A stretch of DNA of 26,679 nucleotides. Origin: Chloroflexota bacterium (GTDB lineage Bacteria > Chloroflexota > Anaerolineae > UBA1429). The position numbers were made by a program, and so were the translations under genes. The notes beneath the pieces were generated by a model. It saw only the letters and a program-made list of their open reading frames with translations. It was not told the origin of the DNA and searched no databases. The stretch's first letter is position 1; each line of letters starts with the position of its first letter. Positions 16,217 to 23,274 of the stretch are shown piece after piece. The stretch is taken from contig JACIWY010000004.1 in assembly GCA_014360745.1 (NCBI GenBank), positions 1 to 26,679 of the forward strand. The letters are read 5' to 3'.

Positions 16217-17251
16217 ATGATCGACGGAATCGCCACCTCTCTCGATGCGCCGGGGATAGAGGGAGTCATCGAACGCCATCGCACCTTTTGGCAGCGCGGC
16301 CATGCCGAGCGCCCATTGACGGCCTCGCCGCGCCGGCTGGCCGAGGAGCACCCTGTGGCAGGCGAGGGGCATGAGCTCACGCCGGTTGCCGTCCTGCGCG
16401 GGATCCGCGCCGGGCTGGACGAGCTGGAGCAGAGCTATGCACGGCATGGGGTGCTGGATGGCGACCTCTTTCGTTGCATTGCCCCTCCCGGCGCCCCTCC
16501 ATGGATGCCCGCTCTCCTCGGCTGTCGTCTGCTCAGGGCCTCGCCCTCGTCGCGCCACCTGCGGATCGAGCCGCTGGCCGGCGGCTGGGAGGCACTACAA
16601 AAGGTCGAGCTCGACGTCGCCTGGCACGAGGCTCTTCTGGAGGGGATGGAACTGCTGGCGGCGCGGTTCGGGGGCCGCTATCCCATCGCCGCCTGGCACG
16701 AGCGCGGACCGGTGGATATGTTGGCCCAGGCGCTCGGCGAGGGGGAGATGGCCCTCAGGGTAACGGACGATCCGGCGGAGGTACGCCGGGTCCCGGAGCG
16801 GCTGACGGGGTTGTGGGTCGAAGTGGGGCGCGAGGTGCTGGATCGGCTGCCGCCCTTTGCCGGAGGCACCTTTCAGCGTTACGGGCTTTGGGCGCCCGGC
16901 CGGCTGGTGGCCTTTACCACCGATGCCTCGGCCCTCCTCTCGCCAGGGCTATACCGCGAGCTGTTTCTGCCCTTCGATCGGCAGATCGCCGCAGCCTTCG
17001 ACCATGTGCTCATCCACACCCATTCGGCATCGGCGCAGCACTACGCCGCCTGGGCCGAGATCCCCGGCGCAGCTCTTCACATTACCGATGATCCTGTGGC
17101 GCCCGTATCATGGCAAGAGTTGTTGCGCATATGCGCACGGCTCCAGGAAACAGGGCATCCATTGTTATTGCAGGTACAAGAGAAACATATGCAGGACGCC
17201 TGGGAGCAGTTGTCACCCAGGGGCTTGATCGTGCGCCCCTATGTGAGCTAG
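16217..17251 (+). CDS. Uroporphyrinogen decarboxylase-like (URO-D superfamily) protein
   Basis: The protein has 344 residues, with GGGAG about ten bases before the ATG. It resembles the URO-D/cobalamin-methyltransferase superfamily common in Chloroflexota and other soil or sediment lineages; PWMPALLGCRLLRAS (95-109), GGTFQRYGLWAPG and FDHVLIHTHSASAQHYAAW are the recognisable stretches. It is unlikely to be the haem-pathway enzyme HemE, because the N-terminal Arg-rich substrate loop of HemE is not seen. Members of this group often act in demethylation or remain uncharacterised. It is translationally close to the sulfatase and likely acts in the same catabolic route. Confidence 0.75.
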   Translation: MIDGIATSLDAPGIEGVIERHRTFWQRGHAERPLTASPRRLAEEHPVAGEGHELTPVAVLRGIRAGLDELEQSYARHGVLDGDLFRCIAPPGAPPWMPALLGCRLLRASPSSRHLRIEPLAGGWEALQKVELDVAWHEALLEGMELLAARFGGRYPIAAWHERGPVDMLAQALGEGEMALRVTDDPAEVRRVPERLTGLWVEVGREVLDRLPPFAGGTFQRYGLWAPGRLVAFTTDASALLSPGLYRELFLPFDRQIAAAFDHVLIHTHSASAQHYAAWAEIPGAALHITDDPVAPVSWQELLRICARLQETGHPLLLQVQEKHMQDAWEQLSPRGLIVRPYVS

Positions 17252-17403
17252 CGATTAAAATCACGGCTACCATTACAAAACCTGCCTGCGCAGGCTACAA
17301 GCAGAAGGGAGGCCAGGAAAGCAGTCGTCCCGCAAGGCGACTCGCAAAGGTTGGTACGGCTTCAACTATCGACAATCAGCGGATTGGTCGAGCGCACGGA
17401 ACG

Positions 17404-18297
17404 CTATACTTCTCCCTGCGCTCTCAAGCGCTCCTCCACAAAGGCGACCACCTCATCCATCGAATCTGGCCGCCTGGGGAACGCCTCCTCGAACCCCAAC
17501 TCCCCCGATCGCCGGAAAAAGGCCACCGTGCCGGCGGTCATAACCGGTTCCACGCCCAACTCGGCCATCGTCTCGACCACTTGCAGCATCTCGTGGTAGC
17601 GCCGCTCGTGGGCCACGGCGTGAGAGCAGAGCCAGTTGTTCACCAACTGCTCGAACGGGCGCTCGTTCATAAAGTCGCCAATGTCGGCGAACAGGTCTTC
17701 GGCGATGCCGGCGCGCCGGCCCGCCACCAAACATTCGAGGATCAACGCCTCGATCCCCTTCATAAAGACGCTACGTAACATCTTGAACAGGGAGGCCTTG
17801 CCGATGCGTGCGCCATAGGGGCAGGTATTCAGCCCCAACTCGTTCAATATGGCCGACGCCTCTGCCGCCTTTTCGCCGGTGAGCAGGATGCGCGTTGCCG
17901 CGCCGGTGGCGCCGATGGCCCCCAAGATCGCCCCCTCCACAAAATCGGCGCCGCTTGGGGCGATGATTTCTTGCAAGCGTTGTTTCACCTTTGGCGAAGT
18001 CGAGTTCAGGTCGATGTAAATTTGCCCCGGCCTGAGCTGGGGCGCGCAGGTGCGGGCCACCTGCTCCGCGACCTGGGTGGTCACGGTGGATAGAATGTAT
18101 CGGCTCTCACGCAATAGCTCTGGCAGCGATATAATCTCGATGCCCTCGGCGCGCCTGCGCGAGCGCAACACATCGGCCTGCCCGCGATCGACGAGGATGT
18201 CATAGACGCGCACGGCGGCACCACCTTCCGCCAGTGCCGCCGAGAGAACCGGCCCCACCTCGCCAAAGCCGATGAACCCAATCGCGATCGATGACAT
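17404..18297 (-). CDS. NAD(P)-dependent dehydrogenase, DUF1932 / 6-phosphogluconate dehydrogenase-like
   Basis: The protein has 297 residues. ATG 18297 is chosen because GAGGAGGGG lies just upstream, overlapping the end of the preceding gene. The N-terminus GFIGFGEVG (7-15) is the Rossmann dinucleotide site; DLNSTSP (97-103) matches the beta-hydroxyacid dehydrogenase substrate loop; and Lys172 in GKASLFKMLRS is the likely catalytic lysine. The C-terminal helical half looks like the DUF1932 family. It lies 10 nt after the PEP mutase-superfamily gene, so they are probably co-expressed and share a pathway. The substrate is a beta-hydroxyacid or related oxo-acid; which one is unknown. Confidence 0.85.
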   Translation of the reverse strand: MSSIAIGFIGFGEVGPVLSAALAEGGAAVRVYDILVDRGQADVLRSRRRAEGIEIISLPELLRESRYILSTVTTQVAEQVARTCAPQLRPGQIYIDLNSTSPKVKQRLQEIIAPSGADFVEGAILGAIGATGAATRILLTGEKAAEASAILNELGLNTCPYGARIGKASLFKMLRSVFMKGIEALILECLVAGRRAGIAEDLFADIGDFMNERPFEQLVNNWLCSHAVAHERRYHEMLQVVETMAELGVEPVMTAGTVAFFRRSGELGFEEAFPRRPDSMDEVVAFVEERLRAQGEV

Positions 18298-18307
18298 GTT
18301 CCCCTCC

Positions 18308-19183
18308 TCAGCGCACAAAACGGCTTTCGTTTTCCTTGAGCCGGGGCACGCCCTGCAACTCGAACACATGCGTCACCGGCACCATGCGCTCCTCAATAGT
18401 ATGAATGCCTCCGGCGCGCTTGATCTCGCGCAACAGCTCCTCTTGCGCCTTGACGGCCGCCCGCAACGGCTGGTTGGCGTAAATGACCAACTTGACCTTG
18501 CCCAGCGCCCGAATCTGCGCCTCGGTAAGACTAGGGTAGGCGGTGGGGATGATCACCAAGGGGGTGGGGCGATCCCAGGCACGGATAAAGGCCACGATCT
18601 CGTCGGGCGTTGTGGCTTTGCTGTGCACCAAGATGGCATCCGCTCCTGCCTCGACATAGGCATGCCCCCGCCGAAGGGCCTCCCCCTGCCCCTGGCCAGC
18701 GATGAGTGCTTCGGTGCGGGCCACGATGACCAGATCGGGATCGCGGCGGGCGGCCGCGGCGGCCTCGATCTTGCCGACAAATTCCTCGACGGTGGCCAGT
18801 TCTTGGCGGGCGCCGGCCAGGAGGCTGGTATCCTTGGGAAAGCGCTTGTCCTCGAAACAGACCGCCGCTGCCCCGGCGCGCTCGAACTGTTCCACCGCAT
18901 AGATGACGTTATTGGCATTGCCATAGCCGGTGTCGCAATCGGCCAGCACCGGCAAAGCGGTGGCGTCGCACATGGCCCGCGTTGCCTCTAAATATTGAGT
19001 CATGGAAAGCAGGCTGGCATCGGGCACGGCGTAGGCCGCCGAGATGCAAAAACTGCTCGACCAGATCACGTCGAAACCGGCGCGTTCGATTAACCGCGCA
19101 GTGAGGGCGTCTCCCGAGCCCACCGCGACGGCAAGGCCATCTCCTGCCAACAAGGCTCTCATGCGCTGTGTCTGTGCCGACAT
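18308..19183 (-). CDS. PEP mutase-superfamily enzyme, likely phosphonopyruvate hydrolase
   Basis: The protein has 291 residues, starting at ATG 19183 with GGAGGGG upstream. It has the isocitrate lyase/PEP mutase fold: ADCDTGYGNANN (81-92, Asp84 metal-binding), FEDKRFPKDTSLL (110-122), and IVARTEALIAG (Arg156). The gating loop EDKxxxxxTS has Thr119 where PEP mutase has Asn. From memory, phosphonopyruvate hydrolase of Variovorax has EDKTFPKDTSL with Thr118, and the next stretch (RQELATVEEFVGKI, EALRRGHAYVEAGADAILVHS) also reads like it. The predicted reaction is phosphonopyruvate to pyruvate plus phosphate. 2-Methylisocitrate lyase is excluded by the absence of KKCGH. It is co-transcribed with the DUF1932 dehydrogenase. 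Confidence 0.85.
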   Translation of the reverse strand: MSAQTQRMRALLAGDGLAVAVGSGDALTARLIERAGFDVIWSSSFCISAAYAVPDASLLSMTQYLEATRAMCDATALPVLADCDTGYGNANNVIYAVEQFERAGAAAVCFEDKRFPKDTSLLAGARQELATVEEFVGKIEAAAAARRDPDLVIVARTEALIAGQGQGEALRRGHAYVEAGADAILVHSKATTPDEIVAFIRAWDRPTPLVIIPTAYPSLTEAQIRALGKVKLVIYANQPLRAAVKAQEELLREIKRAGGIHTIEERMVPVTHVFELQGVPRLKENESRFVR

Positions 19184-19193
19184 ATCCCCTCCG

Positions 19194-19227
19194 AAAAATG
19201 CCTCCCGCAGGTCGACCTGCGGGAGGC
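19194..19227 (-). terminator. 28-bp perfect palindrome with T5 tract between SWIM and PEP mutase-like genes
   Basis: GCCTCCCGCAGGTC and its exact complement meet without a spacer at 19200-19227. On the minus strand A-TTTTT follows (19199-19194), then the ribosome site GGAGGGG of the next gene. It looks like an intrinsic terminator, but leaves no room for a new promoter before the next ATG, so it may only attenuate. Confidence 0.6.
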
Positions 19228-19245
19228 GGGCTGGATTATCGATCT

Positions 19246-19500
19246 CTAACGAATGGGTGTCTCTTCCCGGTAATGATAGAGCATCGGATCGAGCAGGCGT
19301 TCGAGAGCCATAGTATGGCTGCATACACCTCGCTGTCGGAAAAAGTCGCAATCGCAGGACCACACTCCCCGCTCATAAGAGACATCGTGGTCGGCATGTT
19401 CACCGTGAAAAACGACGGAAAACGCTTGGATCTCGACGCGCTCTGGTTCGCCGGCGTAACGCTTGGATTTTTCGATCTTGCTGATCATGCCCGAATCCAT
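19246..19500 (-). CDS. Small SWIM zinc-finger protein
   Basis: The protein has 84 residues. ATG 19500 is chosen over the longer ORF because GGAGGG lies eight bases upstream. Cys49, Cys51, Cys60 and His62 (SCDCDFFRQRGVCSH) give the CxCx8CxH SWIM zinc finger, a DNA- or protein-binding module, preceded by a beta-rich part (ERVEIQAFSVVFHGEHADHDV). It is a free-standing short SWIM protein, with no ATPase or transposase domain attached. Function unknown. It has its own near-consensus promoter and a terminator hairpin in its leader. Confidence 0.8.
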   Translation of the reverse strand: MDSGMISKIEKSKRYAGEPERVEIQAFSVVFHGEHADHDVSYERGVWSCDCDFFRQRGVCSHTMALERLLDPMLYHYREETPIR

Positions 19501-19519
19501 TGCACTCCCTCCTGTGCTA

Positions 19520-19568
19520 CGGATAAAACAACAAGCGCCAGGGGAGGGCAAATGTCACCCCTGGCGCT
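19520..19568 (-). terminator. Intrinsic terminator / attenuator in the SWIM gene leader
   Basis: On the minus strand an 11-bp perfect stem (AGCGCCAGGGG, arms 19568-19558 and 19544-19534, 13-nt loop) is followed by TTGTTGTTTTA (19533 downward). It is placed about 70 nt after the promoter at 19645-19673 and 20 nt before the SWIM gene ATG. It may end a short RNA or attenuate the gene. Confidence 0.7.
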
Positions 19569-19644
19569 CAAACGCATTGGTTGCTCTTGTTCCCCGACCG
19601 GTCACACGGTAACCTCCGTGCCTATTCTCCTTGCTTTCAATACA

Positions 19645-19673
19645 AGTATAAACCCACCTGGTCCACGTGTCAA
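19645..19673 (-). promoter_or_regulatory. Near-consensus promoter upstream of the SWIM gene
   Basis: On the minus strand a perfect TTGACA (19673-19668) and TATACT (19650-19645) are separated by 17 nt, the best promoter match in the window. Transcription would start near 19638, just after the tyrS stop, giving about 138 nt of leader before the SWIM gene. Confidence 0.75.
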
Positions 19674-19690
19674 TGCGCAAATAAGGCCGA

Positions 19691-20467
19691 TCAAACCAAT
19701 TGCCAAAAACGCCGTTTCCCGACCTGAAGCACCCGTTTGGTCCCAGGCGTCACAAGATGGTCCGCGCTTTCTATCCTCGCTCCATCCAGTCGCACGCCGC
19801 CCTGTTCGATGAGCCGACGTGCCACGCTCTTGCTCGACGCCAGGCCAAGCTCGACCAGCAGATCGACGATGTTCGTCGGCCCACCCAAGGCGCAGGTGGG
19901 CATCTCGGCAGGCAGGTCGCCTTGTTGGAACACACGCCGAAAATGCTCCTCCGCCTCGGCAGCCTCCTCGGCTCCCCAAAAGATGTCCACAACCTCAAAG
20001 GCCGGGCGCATCTTGGCGTCGCGGGGGTAAAGCGCGCCGGCGCGCAATTGGGCAAAGAGCTCCTCGATCTGCGCCGGCGTCCAGCGGGTCACCAGCTCAA
20101 AATAGTTGCGCATGGCCTCGCCGGGGATCGACATCACCTTGCCGTACTGAATTTCGGGCGGCTCGACGATACCGATATAGTTGCCGGTCGATTTGCTCAT
20201 GCGCAAACGTCCATCGGTGCCCACCAGAATGGGCAAGGTGATGCAAACCTGCGGGTGAAGGCCAAAGGCCTCCATCAATTTGCGCCCGGCCATCAGGTTG
20301 AAAAGCTGCTCTGTGTCGCCCACCTGTACATCGGTGCGCAGCGCCACGGCGTCGTAGGCCTGCATGAGCGCATAAAAGAACTCATGCAGCCAGATAGGGT
20401 CGCCTTTGGCAAAACGCTGGGCAAAGTTATCGCGGGCCAGGAATTGTTGTACGGTAAAATCGAGCGA
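19691..20467 (-). pseudogene. tyrS: Tyrosyl-tRNA synthetase lacking its N-terminal half
   Basis: The reading frame begins next to the FGGY-kinase stop and holds about 258 residues matching the C-terminal part of a KMSKS-type bacterial tyrosyl-tRNA synthetase. Matches run from LDFTVQQFLARDNFAQRF and LHEFFYALMQAYDAVAL to the RMSKSTGNYIGI loop and an S4 RNA-binding domain (SKSVARRLIEQGGVRLDG). The first about 160 residues, with the ATP-binding HIGH motif and tyrosine pocket, are absent, and no good start codon or ribosome site precedes the conserved part. The usual GGTDQ is GDTEQ. The upstream frame runs into the FGGY gene in a different frame. It could not aminoacylate tRNA alone, so it is called a fragment; an assembly join is an alternative cause. 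Confidence 0.75.
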
Positions 20468-20469
20468 AC

Positions 20470-21969
20470 CTAAACCTCTCTCGCTCCCGTCTCGCTTTTT
20501 ATACCTCTCAGCCTTTTACGCAACAAGGCTGCCGCTTTATCCAGATGAGGCAACAAACCCACCGCCGTCGCCGCCACCAACGCCGCACCATACGCGGCGG
20601 CCTCCTCATGCTCTGTGAGCTGGAGGGGCAATCCAAGGGCTGCGCTCAGGATGTCGGCCAGCAGGGGGTTGCGGCGCAGGCCGTTGCCGGCACCCACCAA
20701 TTGTTCGCGTTCGCCGATCAACGGGCGCATCGCCGCATAGAGTTGGCCATAACCGAGCGCTATGCCCTCCAACAAGGCACGGGCCAGGTGCCCGGGGGTA
20801 AAGGTGTCGGGCGAGAGGCCGGTAAAAGAGGCCCGGCGATGGGGCTCGTCTCGGCTGCCGGTGAACAGGGGCTCGCAGCGCACCCCCTCGGCGCCCGGCG
20901 GCACCTCGGCGGCCAGGCGGTTCATAACGTCGTAAAGCGGCTCATCGCCGCTCGCGCCGAAAAAGGCGCGGCCCACCTGCCCAAAGAAGTCGCGCAAGTA
21001 GGCATAAGTTCTGCCCCCGAAATAGCCCGCGCCGACCAGGAGGTAGCGCGGTCGCCCATCGGCATCGGGCGGAAAAGCACGCGTATCGAACCCTGGGAGC
21101 CGCCGAAAGGCGTCGATCTGGGCCGAGATCTGCCCGCCCGTGCCGATATTGATGAGCAGCGAGCGCGCCGGTTCGGCCACGCTGCCCAAAAAGCTGGCTT
21201 GGTTGTCGCCCAGGGCGACGGCAACCGGCAGGCCGGCGGGCAAGCCCACGCGAGCCGCGACCTCCGGCCCCAGCCCACCGGCCAGGGAACCGGTGGGGCG
21301 CACCTCGGGAAAGAGGGCGCGGGGCAGGCCCAAGCGATCGATGAGCTCCCAAGCCCAGCGCCCCTCTAGGACGTTATAGAGCGCCGAGCTGCCCGCATCG
21401 GTAGGGTCGGTCACCGGCGGCTGACCGGTGAGCCAGGTGACGGCAGCGTCGGGGATAAAACAGGCCCTCGCCTCGCCGGGTAGTCGCCCTTGCGCTCGCA
21501 GCCAGAAGAGGGTCGGCCCCAGATACCCGGCCGCCGGCCGGCAGCCCAAGGGCCCGAAGGCAACCTCGCCGCCAGCCTTGGCGATAAAGCGCTCCAGGTA
21601 GTTCATACTTGCACCGGCGGGCCGCTCCTCGACCCGCCGATCCTGCCAGGTGATGGCCGGCGCCAACGGCTTGAGGTCGGAGCCGAGCAACGCCGTGCCG
21701 TGCTGCTGGCCGGTGACGCCGATGGCGCCGACCTCTTCTTGGCAGTCGGCGAGCAACTCGACGACCTCGGCCAGTAGATCGAATAACTGTGTCCGCAGGC
21801 GATCGAGATCCAGCTCGGCACGTCCCGGCCCCGGGCGGTAGGCGGCCGTGTTGTCCTTTGTGTGCGAACACACTACTCGGCCGTCGGTGACATCGAGGAC
21901 GACGGCGCTCAGAGTGGAGGTACCGAGATCCAGGCCAAGGGTCAGACGTGTTGATTCGTGAACGTTCAT
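20470..21969 (-). CDS. FGGY-family sugar kinase (sedoheptulokinase/xylulokinase-like)
   Basis: The protein has 499 residues. ATG 21969 is chosen because family alignment begins near LTLGLDLGTSTLSAVVLD and the best promoter would start transcription near 22017, inside the longer form. Motifs: LDLGTS (13-18) phosphate loop, GVTGQQHG and ITWQDRR, GDNQAS with catalytic Asp255, and NIGTGGQIS (274-282) for ATP. CEPLFTGSR, FTGLSPDTFTPGHLARALLEG and VGAGNGLRRNP follow FGGY order. GDNQASFLGS fits sedoheptulokinase-like members better than xylulokinase, from memory. No clear ribosome site is seen. It is divergent from the class II aldolase, so the two may form a ketose route. The substrate is unproven. 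Confidence 0.87.
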   Translation of the reverse strand: MNVHESTRLTLGLDLGTSTLSAVVLDVTDGRVVCSHTKDNTAAYRPGPGRAELDLDRLRTQLFDLLAEVVELLADCQEEVGAIGVTGQQHGTALLGSDLKPLAPAITWQDRRVEERPAGASMNYLERFIAKAGGEVAFGPLGCRPAAGYLGPTLFWLRAQGRLPGEARACFIPDAAVTWLTGQPPVTDPTDAGSSALYNVLEGRWAWELIDRLGLPRALFPEVRPTGSLAGGLGPEVAARVGLPAGLPVAVALGDNQASFLGSVAEPARSLLINIGTGGQISAQIDAFRRLPGFDTRAFPPDADGRPRYLLVGAGYFGGRTYAYLRDFFGQVGRAFFGASGDEPLYDVMNRLAAEVPPGAEGVRCEPLFTGSRDEPHRRASFTGLSPDTFTPGHLARALLEGIALGYGQLYAAMRPLIGEREQLVGAGNGLRRNPLLADILSAALGLPLQLTEHEEAAAYGAALVAATAVGLLPHLDKAAALLRKRLRGIKSETGAREV

Positions 21970-22023
21970 TGTAGAGTCAGGGAGAGTTTCCCTTCGGTGT
22001 AATAACAGAGCGCCTTGCGCCAC

Positions 22024-22052
22024 ATGTTACCCGATGGCAACCCATAAAACAA
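22024..22052 (-). promoter_or_regulatory. Candidate promoter of the FGGY kinase gene
   Basis: On the minus strand TTGTTT (22052-22047) and TAACAT (22029-22024) are separated by 17 nt. The match is moderate (4/6 at -10). Confidence 0.4.
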
Positions 22053-22060
22053 GCCGATTT

Positions 22061-22088
22061 TTGCGCTCCTTCGTGGGTATGTTAGAAT
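22061..22088 (+). promoter_or_regulatory. Extended -10 promoter of the aldolase leader
   Basis: TTGCGC (22061-22066) and TAGAAT (22083-22088) are 16 nt apart, with TGT just before the -10 (extended -10 TGn). Transcription would start near 22095, giving about 160 nt of leader. It is back to back with the kinase promoter. Confidence 0.6.
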
Positions 22089-22150
22089 GTATTCAAATGC
22101 CTATCCTGGGCCGGGCGTTAAAAGGGGTGGGCGTTGTGTGTGGGAACGAC

Positions 22151-22207
22151 AGATCGACCGAGGCGATGAGGCCGGGCGCGTTCGGGGCCCATCGGTCGAT
22201 CTTTTTT
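22151..22207 (+). terminator. Terminator-like hairpin with T6 in the aldolase 5' leader
   Basis: AGATCGACCGA (22151-22161) pairs with TCGGTCGATCT (22192-22202), and T6 runs 22202-22207. The 30-nt loop can form a second stem (GATG/CATC, GGCC/GGCC). No + strand gene ends upstream for almost 5 kb, so it sits inside the leader of the aldolase transcript 46 nt before the ATG: an attenuator, or the end of a small RNA of about 113 nt. Confidence 0.8.
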
Positions 22208-22253
22208 GTGCAACTTTTGGCCAATTCATATGGAGCGGAAAGGAGTCGTGCAC

Positions 22254-23174
22254 ATGCCCCTCGTAACCAGTAAAGAGATGCTACAGGCCGCCCTGGAAGG
22301 GCACTTTGCCGTGGGGGCGTTCAATGCCAACAATATGGAGCAAGTGCAGGGGATCGTCGATGCCGCCGTGGAGGAGCGTTCGCCGGTGATCCTGCAAGTG
22401 AGCCAGGGCGCTATCCGGTACGCCGGGCTCGAATTTGCTGCGGCGATGGTCAAAACGGCCGCTGCCGAAGCCGATGTGCCGGTGGTGCTGCACCTCGATC
22501 ACGGCACCGATTTCGACCAGAACGTGCGTTGCCTGCGCGCCGGGTTCACGTCGCTGATGTTCGACGGCTCCAAAAGGCCCTTCGAGGAGAACGTCGCCAT
22601 CACCTCTCAAGTGGTGCATATTGCCCATGTCTGCGGCATTCCGGTGGAGGCAGAGCTGGGCTGCGTGCTCCAGTCTACAGATGGCGTCACTTACGAAGAA
22701 GTGTGCGATGCCATGACCAAGCCGGGCGAGGCCAAGGAATTCGTCGAGCGCACCGGCTGTGACTCATTGGCGGTGGCCATCGGCTCGGTTCATGCCATGC
22801 GCGAGGCCGAGGCCGAGCTGAACATCGAGCTGCTCAAGGAAATTCATCAGATGGTCAAGATCCCGCTGGTGCTGCATGGCTCCTCCGGGGTAAAGGAAGA
22901 GAGCGAGGTCGAGGCCATCCAATACGGCATCGCCAAAATCAATGTGGCCACGATGCTCAACCAGGCTTTTACCCGCGCGCTCAAAGAGGCCATCGCCGCG
23001 GATCCCGAAAATGTAGACCCGCGCAAATTCTTGATCAAATCGCGCGACGCCGTCAAAGAGGTGGTGCGGCACAAGATGCGCCTCTTTGGCAGCAGCGGCC
23101 AGGTGACAGCCAGCGGTTACAAGAGCCCCAAGACGGTGCATCGCACGGCCAAGATCGGCGGCGCTGAGGAATAG
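22254..23174 (+). CDS. Class II ketose-bisphosphate aldolase
   Basis: The protein has 306 residues. ATG 22254 is chosen because AAAGGAG lies just upstream; in-frame earlier starts lie in the terminator. It is a zinc-dependent fructose/tagatose-bisphosphate-type aldolase: LDHGTD with Asp82 and His83, VEAELG with Glu134, His180 (GSVH) and His208 (LHGSSGV) as likely zinc and catalytic residues, NVAT in the phosphate site. It would cleave or form a ketose 1,6-bisphosphate in the cytoplasm. Its leader has a promoter, direct repeats and a hairpin with T6, so control by premature termination is likely. Specificity (fructose, tagatose or sedoheptulose bisphosphate) is open. Confidence 0.92.
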   Translation: MPLVTSKEMLQAALEGHFAVGAFNANNMEQVQGIVDAAVEERSPVILQVSQGAIRYAGLEFAAAMVKTAAAEADVPVVLHLDHGTDFDQNVRCLRAGFTSLMFDGSKRPFEENVAITSQVVHIAHVCGIPVEAELGCVLQSTDGVTYEEVCDAMTKPGEAKEFVERTGCDSLAVAIGSVHAMREAEAELNIELLKEIHQMVKIPLVLHGSSGVKEESEVEAIQYGIAKINVATMLNQAFTRALKEAIAADPENVDPRKFLIKSRDAVKEVVRHKMRLFGSSGQVTASGYKSPKTVHRTAKIGGAEE

Positions 23175-23274
23175 ACCAAAGGGAAAACGCCAGGGTGCCG
23201 AGCACGGCGCCGCAGACGGCGGAGCCCGCTTGTGGGCCGCGTTTGGCACCCCTATAAGAGCGGCCATATTGACC

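Noticed and set aside
17284..17295. Palindrome GCCTGCGCAGGC between convergent genes
   Set aside because: It is only 12 bp with a short T run on the minus strand; too weak to call as a terminator.
18308..19183. 2-Methylisocitrate or isocitrate lyase
   Set aside because: The KKCGH signature is missing and the loop is EDKRFPKDTS, which belongs to the PEP mutase/phosphonopyruvate hydrolase branch.
23192..23253. GGGTGCC/GGCACCC repeat between the aldolase and transglycosylase genes
   Set aside because: The 7-bp arms are 45 nt apart without a T tract; it may be part of a bidirectional terminator but is not convincing.
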